Source: Pelomonas sp. Root1237
Lineage (GTDB): Bacteria > Pseudomonadota > Gammaproteobacteria > Burkholderiales > Burkholderiaceae_C
Length of the DNA: 42,024 bases
Assembly: GCF_001425055.1 (NCBI RefSeq)
Contig: NZ_LMDK01000012.1
Coordinates: 399,337 to 441,360, forward strand
Direction: 5' to 3'
Shown here: one piece after another, positions 16,712-26,004 of the stretch
How positions within the stretch are numbered: the first letter of the stretch is position 1
How the letters are laid out: every line of letters starts with the position of its first letter
Notes under the pieces: model-generated
The model's database searches: none
What the model was told of the DNA's origin: nothing
What the model saw: only the letters and a program-made list of their open reading frames with translations
Translations under genes and position numbers: made by a program

Positions 16712-18267
16712 TCACCCTGCCCAAGCCCTGGCGACTGCCCCTGCTCGGCCTGGCCCTGGCCTGGGGGCTGCTCGCGATCCTGTATTTCGCGACCGGCGCC
16801 GCCATGGTCGAGATCTGGAACCGTTCCGAGACCTTTGCCCATGCCTGGGTGGTGCCGCCAATCTCGGCCTGGCTGGTCTGGCGTCGGCGCGCCGAGCTGG
16901 CGTCGATCACGCCGCGGCCAGCGCCCTGGTGGTTGCTGGCCTTGCTGCCCCTGGGCCTGCTGTGGCTGATCGGTGACCTTGCCGCCGCCAATGCCGCAAC
17001 TCAATTCGCGTTGCTCGGCATGGCCGTGGCCCTGGTGCCTGCGCTGATCGGCACGCAGGCCGCCGGGCGCATTGCCTTCCCGTTGGGCTTCCTGTTCTTC
17101 GCCGTGCCTTTCGGCGACTTCCTGACGCCTTGGCTGATGGAGCGCACGGCCGACTTCACCATCGTTGCCCTGCGCGCCACCGGCATCCCGGTGTTCCGCG
17201 AGGCGCTGCAGTTCGTCATTCCGTCGGGCTCGTGGTCCGTGGTGCAAGCCTGCAGCGGCATCCGCTACCTGATGGCTTCGGTCATGGTGGGCACGCTGTT
17301 CGCCTACTTGAATTACCGCACGACCGGCAAGCGGTGGGCCTTTGTGGGCGTGGCCATTGTTACGCCGCTGGTGGCCAACTGGTTGCGCGCCTACATGATC
17401 GTCATGCTGGGCCATCTTTCGGGCAACAAGCTCGCCGTGGGCGTAGACCACATCATCTACGGCTGGGTCTTCTTCGGACTCATCATGCTGGCGATGTTCA
17501 TGATCGGGGCGCGCTGGTCGGACCCCGACCCCGAGCCCGTGCTGGCCTCGCCGGATGCGGCCGGACTGGGGCTGTCGCCTGCGCGCTTCGCGACGGTCCT
17601 GGTGGCGGCGCTGCTGCTGGCGGCCCTGCCTTCGGGCATGCGGGCCCAGGCCGCGCACTCGGGTGCCCATGGCGAGCCCAGCCTTGCAGCGCCTCAACTG
17701 GCGGGCTGGACCTGGTCGCCCGAAGCCCTGACCAACTGGAACCCCCATTTCAAGAACCCCAGAGCGGTCCTGCGTGGCCGGTTCGCGCCCGCCACCGGCG
17801 ACGCGCCGGTGGGGGTCTATGTCGGCTATTACCGCGACCAGCGTTATGGTCGCCAGCTCGTCACCTCAGTCAACGACCTCGTCAATGACGAGGACGACAA
17901 GGAATGGTCGCGCACGGGCGCCGGCCAGGCACAGCTGGACGGCCTGACCTGGCGCACCGGGGAGCTGCGCGGCCAGGCCCTGAACCAGGTCAGCGGCGGC
18001 GGCAACATGGCGCCGCGGCTGCGCGTCTGGCAGATCTACTGGATCAACGGCCGGCCCTTCACCAGCGACTGGCAGGCCAAGCTTTATGGCGCCTGGCAGA
18101 GTCTGCTGGGCCACGGCGACGATGCGGCGGTCATCCTGGTCTATGCCGACAAGACCGTCGCCGGCGCTGATGACGCCCTGCTGCGCGAATTCCTGCACGC
18201 GCACTGGGGCAGTCTGGACACCGCTTTGCGCGGGGTGCGCGACCGCGACGCCGCGCGCCAGCAGTGA
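16708..18267 (+). CDS. xrtA: Exosortase A with C-terminal EpsI domain
   Basis: I choose TTG 16708, which overlaps the upstream stop as TTGA; the open frame further upstream lies inside the glycosyltransferase gene. The 519-residue product has about eight membrane segments in its first 270 residues. The active-site residues of exosortases are present: C182 in VVQACSGIRYL, R227 in ANWLRAYMI and H248 in GVDHIIYGW. The region after about residue 300 is an EpsI-like periplasmic domain (GWTWSPEALTNW, VGVYVGYYRDQRYGRQLV), the fusion typical of XrtA. Exosortase A cleaves PEP-CTERM proteins near the PEP motif and probably attaches them to an envelope component; the protein at 4856-5590 is a ready substrate. 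No ribosome site is evident before the TTG, which suggests coupled translation. Confidence 0.95.
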   Translation: MITLPKPWRLPLLGLALAWGLLAILYFATGAAMVEIWNRSETFAHAWVVPPISAWLVWRRRAELASITPRPAPWWLLALLPLGLLWLIGDLAAANAATQFALLGMAVALVPALIGTQAAGRIAFPLGFLFFAVPFGDFLTPWLMERTADFTIVALRATGIPVFREALQFVIPSGSWSVVQACSGIRYLMASVMVGTLFAYLNYRTTGKRWAFVGVAIVTPLVANWLRAYMIVMLGHLSGNKLAVGVDHIIYGWVFFGLIMLAMFMIGARWSDPDPEPVLASPDAAGLGLSPARFATVLVAALLLAALPSGMRAQAAHSGAHGEPSLAAPQLAGWTWSPEALTNWNPHFKNPRAVLRGRFAPATGDAPVGVYVGYYRDQRYGRQLVTSVNDLVNDEDDKEWSRTGAGQAQLDGLTWRTGELRGQALNQVSGGGNMAPRLRVWQIYWINGRPFTSDWQAKLYGAWQSLLGHGDDAAVILVYADKTVAGADDALLREFLHAHWGSLDTALRGVRDRDAARQQ

Positions 18268-18309
18268 CAATCACGCGCCTTCAAAAATCACAGCAACGAG
18301 AAACGATCC

Positions 18310-19590
<1,281 letters not shown>

Positions 19591-19594
19591 GGAT

Positions 19595-19672
19595 GGAGCC
19601 CCCACGCGTGCTTCGCACGCTGCCCCCCGAGGGGGCGCGTCAGCGCCTACGGGCGGCCGGGCGGCGCTGACC
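19595..19672. repeat. REP-like GC-rich palindromic element
   Basis: Three stem-loops sit side by side between two genes: GCGTGC-TTC-GCACGC (19606-19620), GCCCCC-CGA-GGGGGC (19622-19636) and TCAGCGCC ... GGCGCTGA (19640-19647 with 19663-19670). Elements of the form GCCCCCACGC...GCACGCTGCCCCCCGAGGGGGC are dispersed in many Burkholderiales genomes. The element ends two bases before the GTG of the next gene. It may act as a terminator or mRNA stabiliser for the dehydrogenase transcript. I see no other copy in this window. Confidence 0.75.
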
Positions 19673-19673
19673 T

Positions 19674-20813
19674 GTGCAAGCGGACCTGCGACCCCTGGTC
19701 GTGCACCTACTGCACCGCTTCGACACCGGCGGGCTGGAGAACGGCGTCGTCAACGTCATCAACCACCTGCCGGCGTTCCGGCACGCGGTGGTGGCGGTGA
19801 CCGAGATCACTGCGTTCAAGGAGCGGGTGAAAGCGCCCGGCACGCAGTTCATCGCATTGAACAAGCCGCCAGGGCAGGGCTTCTGGCTCTATCCGCGTGT
19901 CTACCGGCTGCTGCGCGAGCTGCGCCCCGCCGTCGTGCACACGCGCAACCTCGGCGCGATGGAGTTTCAGCTGCCGGCCTGGGCCGCCCGTGTGCCGCTG
20001 CGGGTTCACAGCGAGCACGGCTGGGACGTCAACGATCTCGGCGGCGTCAGCCGCACCAACCAGCGCCTGCGCCGTGTCTACGGTTCTGGCGTGCATCGCT
20101 TCGTGGCCTTGTCCAAGGCCATCGAAACCTATCTGACCGGCCCGGTCGGCTTTGCGGCCGAGCGCGTGCAGCGCATCTGCAACGGCGTGGATACGCAGCG
20201 GTTCATGCCCGCGGCCGTCCCGCCCGAGGCCTGGCCCTATCGCCGCGGCGAGCATCTTGTCATCGGCGCGGTGGGACGGATGCAGGCCGTGAAGGACCCG
20301 CTCAACCTCGTCAACGCCTTCCTGAGCCTGCGCGAGCTTTGCCCGGCCGACTGGCCGCGCTTGCGCCTGGTGATGCTCGGCGGCGGCCCACTGTTCGACG
20401 CGGCGCGCGCGCGGCTGGCCGAACGGAGCGCAGCCGATCAGGCCTGGCTGCCCGGCGACCGCAGCGATGTCGCGGCCCTGCTGCCGAACTTCGACATCTT
20501 TGCGCTGCCGTCGCAGGCCGAAGGCATCAGCAATACGCTGCTGGAGGCCATGGCCTGCGGCTGCGCGCCGGTCGCGACGGACGTGGGGGGCAACCCCGAA
20601 CTGGTGGAGAACGACGCGAACGGCCTGCTCGTGCCGGTGCAGGACAGCGCTGCGCTCGCCGCGGCGCTGGCCCGGCTCGTCAACGATGCGGCGCTGCGCC
20701 AGCGTCTGGCCGAGGCGTCGCTGGCCCGCGTACGGGCGCAGTTCAGCCTGGACGGCATGATCGCCGCCTATGGGGCCTTGTACGCGTCGGCGGCGCGCGG
20801 CCGAAGCTCGTAG
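19674..20813 (+). CDS. XrtA/EpsH1-associated glycosyltransferase (stp2-like, GT4)
   Basis: The 379-residue enzyme starts at GTG 19674 and opens with LVVHLLHRFDTGGLENGVVNVIN, the signature of the stp2 family. The middle holds HSEHGWDVNDLGG, and the donor-binding half contains VGRMQAVKDPLNLV and FALPSQAEGISNTLLEAMACG. It is a GT-B, GT4 retaining transferase adding a sugar to the repeat unit. There is no ribosome site: the REP-like element ends just before the start codon, so expression may depend on the upstream gene or be low. Its last 46 bases overlap, in convergent sense, the end of the membrane-protein gene on the other strand. Confidence 0.92.
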   Translation: MQADLRPLVVHLLHRFDTGGLENGVVNVINHLPAFRHAVVAVTEITAFKERVKAPGTQFIALNKPPGQGFWLYPRVYRLLRELRPAVVHTRNLGAMEFQLPAWAARVPLRVHSEHGWDVNDLGGVSRTNQRLRRVYGSGVHRFVALSKAIETYLTGPVGFAAERVQRICNGVDTQRFMPAAVPPEAWPYRRGEHLVIGAVGRMQAVKDPLNLVNAFLSLRELCPADWPRLRLVMLGGGPLFDAARARLAERSAADQAWLPGDRSDVAALLPNFDIFALPSQAEGISNTLLEAMACGCAPVATDVGGNPELVENDANGLLVPVQDSAALAAALARLVNDAALRQRLAEASLARVRAQFSLDGMIAAYGALYASAARGRSS

Positions 20814-22411
20814 GCGGGGAACCCGCCGGCATCAACCGGGCCGCTGATCGCATAGCGCGCCGCCAGGTGTTCGCGCAGCTTGGCGCGCGGCAAGCCGGCC
20901 AGCGCCACCTGCATGACCGGGCCGCGCCAGTCCTGCTCGTCCAGCGCACGGAACACCAGCACGCGACCGCCGCGTGCCAGCGCGGCATCGACCTGCGCAT
21001 CCAGGCGTGCCAGCAGCGCCGCCGTATCGGCCTTGGTGTCGTTCATCTGCACGAGGTCGATGTTGAAGCGCTCGACGCCCGGCGTGTCGAAGAGGCTGCT
21101 GTCCGGCTCACCCGGGTAGGCGGCAAAACCCACGTACAAGCCCTGCGGCCCCAGCGCCGCCTGCAGCGCCTGCTGGCGCTCAGCCAGCGCGAAGCGCGCC
21201 TTGGGGATGCCGTAGCCGATGAGGTTGACGACCAGCAGCGCCGGCATCGCGACGCCCAGCAGCCACACGTCCAGCCAACGCCGGCGCAACTGCAGCGCCA
21301 GCACCGCGACCGGCATCGTGAACTGGAACCAGTGCTCCGGGTCGTTGAGGTTGTAGTAGTACGAGAAGGCCGCCGCGCCCAGCACAAAGGCCCAGGGTGA
21401 CAGCAGGCCGGGCTCGGCGCTGCGCAGCGCCTGGCGGGCACCCACGACGGCGATGGCTGCCAGCAGCAGCCCCACCAGCGCCGCCAGCAAAGCCTGGCCC
21501 AGCAACGATGGCAGCACCGCATGCACATCGGGCAGCCAGCCCCACATATAGGCCCGGCCCAGCGTACCGAGGGACGGCAGGAAGGCGAAGTTGTTGATGA
21601 GGCTGAAGGCGAAGCGCACCGGCATCTCCTTCCAGGAGACCAGCCAGTTCTGCAAGGCCTGCTTCTCCTTCAGGCCACCCAGCGTGAAGCCCAGCAGGTC
21701 CTGCGCCTGCGTCGTGCCGGTCTGGCGTGCCATCACATAGGCGGCCAGCAGCAGCGCAAAGCCCACGACGGCCAGCGTGATCGCATAAGGCAGGGTCTGG
21801 CGAAGTGCCACCATGAAGCCCCGGCGGCGTGCGCCGCGGATCAGCATGAAGAGGGCCAGCAGCAGGGCCTGGGGCAGTACGCTGACGAGCAGGTTCACGC
21901 CCACGCCCGACCAGGCCGCGCTTGCGATCATGTCGCGCGTGCCGGGCTGGCCGGCGGCCTCGGCGCGTTCCCAGCGCAGCGCATGGTGCAGGGCCAGCGC
22001 CAGCGGCGGGAACACCATCAGCTTGATGTGCGCCGTGGGGCCGAGGGTCAGGAGATTGAAGCTGACCGCGACAAAGACGACGGCGGCGACGCTCTTCAGC
22101 ATCGAATGGCCGGCCTCCCGCAGCGTCGCGAAAAAGACCGCGCAGCCCCAGGCCACCGAGAGGACATTGATCGCCTCCAGGCTGTGGTTCACACCCAGCA
22201 CGCCGCCGGTGGCGCGATACAGCAGCATCGCCAGCGGCTGCATCCACAGGTGGCCCAGGTCCCAGAAGAAGCTGTTGGCACCCAGTTCGTGCCAGTAGCG
22301 GTCGACGTCATCGACCTTCAGCGCCGAGCACAGCCAGGCGTAGGCCAGCGCGACCGCCAGGCCGACGCCCAGCAGCTGTAGCGGGCGGGCGCGTTGCGCC
22401 GTGCCGCTCAC
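20768..22411 (-). CDS. Polytopic membrane protein, GtrC/GT-C-like, function unknown
   Basis: GTG 22409-22411 overlaps the stop of the GtrB-like gene (GTGA), so I choose it over the longer open frame. The 547-residue product has about ten hydrophobic segments, the first at residues about 10-27 (LQLLGVGLAVALAYAWL). An early loop holds VDDVDRYWHELG, acidic residues in the place of the catalytic loop of GT-C glycosyltransferases. A soluble C-terminal part of some 130 residues follows (YVGFAAYPGEPDSSLFDTPG). In serotype-converting Gtr cassettes the third gene is a membrane glucosyltransferase that acts outside the membrane; this position and shape fit that role, but I recognise no family by sequence. 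The gene ends inside the tail of the stp2 gene on the other strand. Confidence 0.75.
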   Translation of the reverse strand: MSGTAQRARPLQLLGVGLAVALAYAWLCSALKVDDVDRYWHELGANSFFWDLGHLWMQPLAMLLYRATGGVLGVNHSLEAINVLSVAWGCAVFFATLREAGHSMLKSVAAVVFVAVSFNLLTLGPTAHIKLMVFPPLALALHHALRWERAEAAGQPGTRDMIASAAWSGVGVNLLVSVLPQALLLALFMLIRGARRRGFMVALRQTLPYAITLAVVGFALLLAAYVMARQTGTTQAQDLLGFTLGGLKEKQALQNWLVSWKEMPVRFAFSLINNFAFLPSLGTLGRAYMWGWLPDVHAVLPSLLGQALLAALVGLLLAAIAVVGARQALRSAEPGLLSPWAFVLGAAAFSYYYNLNDPEHWFQFTMPVAVLALQLRRRWLDVWLLGVAMPALLVVNLIGYGIPKARFALAERQQALQAALGPQGLYVGFAAYPGEPDSSLFDTPGVERFNIDLVQMNDTKADTAALLARLDAQVDAALARGGRVLVFRALDEQDWRGPVMQVALAGLPRAKLREHLAARYAISGPVDAGGFPAYELRPRAADAYKAP

Positions 22412-23415
22412 TTCTGGCCCCAGTGGCCCGTGATGGCCTCCACATGGAAGCGCGGGCGCTGCTTGCTGGCCTCGTAGACCTTGGCGAGGTACTCGCCGAT
22501 GACGCCCAGGCTGAGCAACTGGATGCCGCCGAGCAGATACATCGGGATTACCGTGGACGCCCAGCCGGGCAGGGCGACCTCGGTGAACAGCCTGATGAAC
22601 AACGCCCAAAGACCGAAGGCCACGCTGACGAGTGACACCATGGCGCCCAGGCCCGTGATGGCCCGCAGTGGTGCGGCGGAGAACGATGTGACGCCCCGCC
22701 AGGCCAGGCTGAGCATCTTGGATAACGGGTATTTGGATTCGCCGGCAAAGCGCTCGGCGCGGTCGAAACTGACGACGCTGCTGGGGTAGCCGAGTTGGGG
22801 AATCATGCCGCGCAGGAAGAGGTGGGTTTCCTCATAGTTGCGCAGCGCCTCCAGCGGGCGGCGACCCATCAGCCGGTAGTCGGCGTGGTTGAAGACGACC
22901 TCGACGCCCATCATGGCCAGGACCTTGTAGTAGCCCTCCGCCGTGAAACGCTTGAAGAAGGTGTCGGTGTCGCGGCGGCGGCGCACGGCGTAGACCAGTT
23001 CGTCGCCATTGCGGAAGGCGCGGATCATGTCCGGGATGATGGACAGGTCGTCCTGCAGGTCGGCGTCAAGGCTGATCAGTGCGTCGCCGCTCACCGTCAT
23101 CAGCCCGCACAGCAGCGCGTTCTGGTGGCCGCGGTTGCGGCTGAGCTTGATGCCACAGGCGTCATCGCGCTCGCGGCCCAGCGTCTCGATGAGGGCCCAG
23201 GTGCCGTCGCGGCTGCCGTCGTCGATGTAGTAGGCCGAGCTGGCCGCGGCGATCAGGCCTTCGGCTTTGAGCTCGTTCAGCAAAAGCCCCAAGCGGCTGG
23301 CCGTCTCGCGCAACACGGCCTCTTCGTTGTAGCAGGGCAGCACGAAGTTGACGACCGGCGCTTGGGCGCCGGCCCAGCTGGCACGGTGGAATTGGGCGGG
23401 GTCGATCAGTTCCAT
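22408..23415 (-). CDS. GtrB-like undecaprenyl-phosphate glycosyltransferase (GT2)
   Basis: The 335-residue protein opens with a GT2 domain: NFVLPCYNEEAVL at about residues 24-36, YYIDDGSRDGTW, KLSRNRGHQNALLCG and SLDADLQDD (the donor/metal-site DxD). Two membrane segments follow at about residues 240-260 and 270-300, the second ahead of the QLLSLGVIGEYLAKVYEASKQRP end typical of GtrB/DPM1-like enzymes. It should move a sugar from UDP- or GDP-sugar to undecaprenyl phosphate on the inner face of the membrane. The upstream gene is a GtrA flippase 13 bases away and the downstream gene overlaps it, so the three form one minus-strand operon for modifying a surface glycan. Confidence 0.9.
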   Translation of the reverse strand: MELIDPAQFHRASWAGAQAPVVNFVLPCYNEEAVLRETASRLGLLLNELKAEGLIAAASSAYYIDDGSRDGTWALIETLGRERDDACGIKLSRNRGHQNALLCGLMTVSGDALISLDADLQDDLSIIPDMIRAFRNGDELVYAVRRRRDTDTFFKRFTAEGYYKVLAMMGVEVVFNHADYRLMGRRPLEALRNYEETHLFLRGMIPQLGYPSSVVSFDRAERFAGESKYPLSKMLSLAWRGVTSFSAAPLRAITGLGAMVSLVSVAFGLWALFIRLFTEVALPGWASTVIPMYLLGGIQLLSLGVIGEYLAKVYEASKQRPRFHVEAITGHWGQK

Positions 23416-23428
23416 GGCGGGATGGCAG

Positions 23429-23938
23429 TCAAGGTTTGCGGAACACCCAGAGGCGGCTGAGCGTGAAATTGCTGGCCAGCACGCCGGCGGTGGCGATGAG
23501 CTGGCTCAAGACGGGGTGCAGGCCCAGCGACACGGCGACGCGCAGCAGGCCGGCATTCAGCGCGCAGCCCAGGGCCACCATGGCGATGAAGCGCAACTGC
23601 TGGGGGCGATTGCGCGCAGCGCTGCCCTGGGCGGCGAAGGTCAGGCGTGCATTGGCCCAGTAATTGAACGTCGCGCTGACCAGGAAACCCACGGTGGATG
23701 CCGGCACCAGCGGCAGCCAGCCCGCCAGCACGAGGCCGGCCGTCAGCACGTACTGCAGGCCCGTGGCGAGCACGCCGACGGACAGGAAGGAGAACAGCTG
23801 GGCGATCAAGATGGCCGGCGCTTTGGGAGCAGGGCGGTGGAGGGCGCCGAAGTATCGGCGTTGCCGGCAGGCCGCAGCCCCCGTTGCCCGCGGGTCAAGC
23901 ATCCCCCGGACAGGGGGATAACCCGTGCCTGACATCAC
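23429..23938 (-). CDS. GtrA-family membrane protein (polyprenyl-linked sugar flippase)
   Basis: The 169-residue frame has four membrane segments in the GtrA pattern: LFSFLSVGVLATGLQYVLT, LVPASTVGFLVSATFNYWANARLTF (the conserved NYWANxxLTF), a segment from FIAMVALGCALNAGLL, and the C-terminal LIATAGVLASNFTLSRLWVF. GtrA proteins are thought to flip the lipid-linked sugar made by GtrB. The start is uncertain: the first 40 residues (Arg/Pro/Gly-rich) do not look like GtrA, so the real start may be lower, for example a TTG near LIAQLFSF. If so, the hairpin at 23901-23919 would be in the leader. It is the first gene of a three-gene minus-strand operon. Confidence 0.82.
   Translation of the reverse strand: MMSGTGYPPVRGMLDPRATGAAACRQRRYFGALHRPAPKAPAILIAQLFSFLSVGVLATGLQYVLTAGLVLAGWLPLVPASTVGFLVSATFNYWANARLTFAAQGSAARNRPQQLRFIAMVALGCALNAGLLRVAVSLGLHPVLSQLIATAGVLASNFTLSRLWVFRKP
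23901..23919. repeat. Perfect seven-base inverted repeat between divergent operons
   Basis: ATCCCCC-GGACA-GGGGGAT lies at the left end of the divergent region between the GtrA and amidotransferase genes. It might be an operator, a leader hairpin of the gtr-like operon, or part of the first codons of GtrA if the longest start is used. It has no T run beside it, so a terminator is unlikely. The rest of the gap up to 24058 shows no clear promoter. Confidence 0.45.
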
Positions 23939-24058
23939 ACCAGGGACAGCGAACGCCCGGCGCGGTCACCAAGCTCGGTAAGAATCCGCCTTTCCCCGTG
24001 CCTTGCCGTTTCGGCAGGCGCGGCTTTACCCAATGATTGGCTGAACCAGGTCCAACCC

Positions 24059-25978
24059 ATGTGCGGCATCACCGGTCTGTTCGATACCCGCGGCCAGCGC
24101 CTCCCCGAGCGCGAGCGTCTGCACCGGATGAACGAGTCCCAGCATCACCGCGGGCCGGATGAAGGCGACCTGCACATCGAGCCCGGCGTGGGCTTCGGCC
24201 ACCGGCGCCTGTCGGTCATCGACATCGCGACCGGCCAGCAGCCCATCTTCAACGACGACAAGACGGTGGCCCTGGTCTTCAACGGCGAGGTCTACAACTA
24301 CCTGGAGTTGATGGACGAGCTGCGCGGCCACGGCTATGTGTTCCGCACCAAGAGCGACTCCGAAGCCATCGTGCGCGCCTGGGAGCACTGGGGCGAGGAC
24401 TGCGTGCACCACCTGCGCGGCATGTTCGCCTTCATGATCCACGACCGAAAGCGCGACTGCCTCTTCATGGCCCGCGACCGCCTGGGCGTGAAGCCGCTGC
24501 ACTACGCGATGACCGAGGACGGCTGGCTGCTGTTCGGCTCCGAGCTGAAGAGCCTGATGGCCCACGGCGGCCTGCGCCAGGAGATCGACCCGCGCGCCGT
24601 CGAGGCCTATTTCGCGCTGGGCTATGTGCCCGACCCCTGGACCATCTACCGCCACGCGCAGAAGCTCGCCCCCGGCCACCGCCTGCTCGTCAAGCGCGGC
24701 CAGCCCATCGGCACGCCGCAGCGCTATTGGGACGTCAAGTTCACGCTCGACGCCAAGATCGGTGAGGAAGAGGCCGCCGAGGAACTGCGCCGGCGCCTGT
24801 CCGAGTCGGTCAAGCTGCGCTTGAAGGCCGAGGTGCCGCTGGGCGCCTTCCTGTCCGGTGGCGTGGACTCCAGCGCCGTCGTCGCGGCCATGGCCCAGCT
24901 GGACGACCAACCCGTCAACACCTGCTCCATCGGCTTCGACGACCCCAAGTTCAACGAGACCGAGTTCGCCCAGCAGGTGGCGGACCGCTATCGCACCAAC
25001 CACCGCGTCGAGGTCGTCAGCAGCGACGACTTCGGCCTCGTCGACCTGCTGGCCCACCTCTACGACGAGCCCTATGCTGACTCGTCGGCCATTCCCACTT
25101 ACCGCGTCTGTGAGCTGGCGCGCAAGCACGTCACGGTGGCGCTGTCGGGCGACGGCGGCGACGAGAGCCTGGGCGGCTACCGCCGCTACAAGATGCACAT
25201 GATGGAAGAGCGCATGCGCAGCGCCTTCCCGCTGGCCCTGCGCAAGGGCGTGTTCGGCCCGCTGGCCAAGCTCTACCCGAAAGCCGACTGGGCACCGCGC
25301 GTCTTCCGTGCCAAAACCACCTTCCAGGCCATCGCCCGCAACTCGGTCGATGCCTACTTCAACACCATGGGCCTGGTGCGCGACCCGCTGCGCCAGGAGC
25401 TGTTCAGCGACGCCTTCAAGCGCGACCTGCAGGGCTGGCATGCCAGCGAGGTCTTCCACCATCACGCCCAGCGCGCCAACACCGACGACCCGCTGGCGCT
25501 GATCCAGTACCTGGACATCCACACCTATCTGCCGGGCGACATCAACACCAAGGTCGACCGCGCCAGCATGGCCCACAGCCTGGAGGTGCGCGAGCCGCTG
25601 ATGGACCACCAACTCGTCGAGTGGGTGGCGACGCTGCCCTCAGACCTGAAGCTGCGCGGTCAGGAGGGCAAGTACATCTTCAAGAAGGCGCTGGAGCCCA
25701 TGCTGCCGAACGATGTGCTCTACCGGCCCAAGATGGGCTTCGCCGTGCCGCTGGCGCGCTGGCTGCGTGGCCCGCTGCGCGAGCAGACCCGCCAGGCGCT
25801 GCAACAGGGCGCGCTGGCCCAGACGGGCTGGTTCAACCCGACCGTCATCGGCCGCCTGCTGGACCAGCATGAGCGCGGCGTGATGGACCACGCCCAGCCG
25901 CTGTGGGTGCTGCTGATGTTCGATGCCTTCCTGCGCAATGCAGGCCTGGGCGCCGCAACCGCGCGCGCCGCGGCCTGA
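24059..25978 (+). CDS. XrtA-system amidotransferase (asparagine-synthase-like)
   Basis: The 639-residue protein has the asparagine synthase B layout. The N-terminal glutaminase domain begins with the catalytic C2 (MCGITGLFD), followed by HHRGPDEGD and LVFNGEVYNYLEL. The synthetase domain has the PP-loop FLSGGVDSSAV at about residues 264-274 and the ALSGDGGDESLGGYRRY segment. This matches the exosortase A-associated amidotransferase 1 family. It would use glutamine and ATP to make an amide; a uronic-acid carboxylate of the polymer, as proposed for WbpS-type proteins in O-antigen loci, is a sensible target given the two sugar-acid enzymes in the locus, but that is inference. It begins the large plus-strand block that runs to 39463. 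Confidence 0.92.
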   Translation: MCGITGLFDTRGQRLPERERLHRMNESQHHRGPDEGDLHIEPGVGFGHRRLSVIDIATGQQPIFNDDKTVALVFNGEVYNYLELMDELRGHGYVFRTKSDSEAIVRAWEHWGEDCVHHLRGMFAFMIHDRKRDCLFMARDRLGVKPLHYAMTEDGWLLFGSELKSLMAHGGLRQEIDPRAVEAYFALGYVPDPWTIYRHAQKLAPGHRLLVKRGQPIGTPQRYWDVKFTLDAKIGEEEAAEELRRRLSESVKLRLKAEVPLGAFLSGGVDSSAVVAAMAQLDDQPVNTCSIGFDDPKFNETEFAQQVADRYRTNHRVEVVSSDDFGLVDLLAHLYDEPYADSSAIPTYRVCELARKHVTVALSGDGGDESLGGYRRYKMHMMEERMRSAFPLALRKGVFGPLAKLYPKADWAPRVFRAKTTFQAIARNSVDAYFNTMGLVRDPLRQELFSDAFKRDLQGWHASEVFHHHAQRANTDDPLALIQYLDIHTYLPGDINTKVDRASMAHSLEVREPLMDHQLVEWVATLPSDLKLRGQEGKYIFKKALEPMLPNDVLYRPKMGFAVPLARWLRGPLREQTRQALQQGALAQTGWFNPTVIGRLLDQHERGVMDHAQPLWVLLMFDAFLRNAGLGAATARAAA

Positions 25979-26004
25979 ACGATTTCAAGAGATAAAGGGA
26001 CGAC

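Noticed and set aside
24026..25612. Minus-strand open frame of 528 codons
   Set aside because: Antisense to the amidotransferase gene, whose catalytic motifs are intact.
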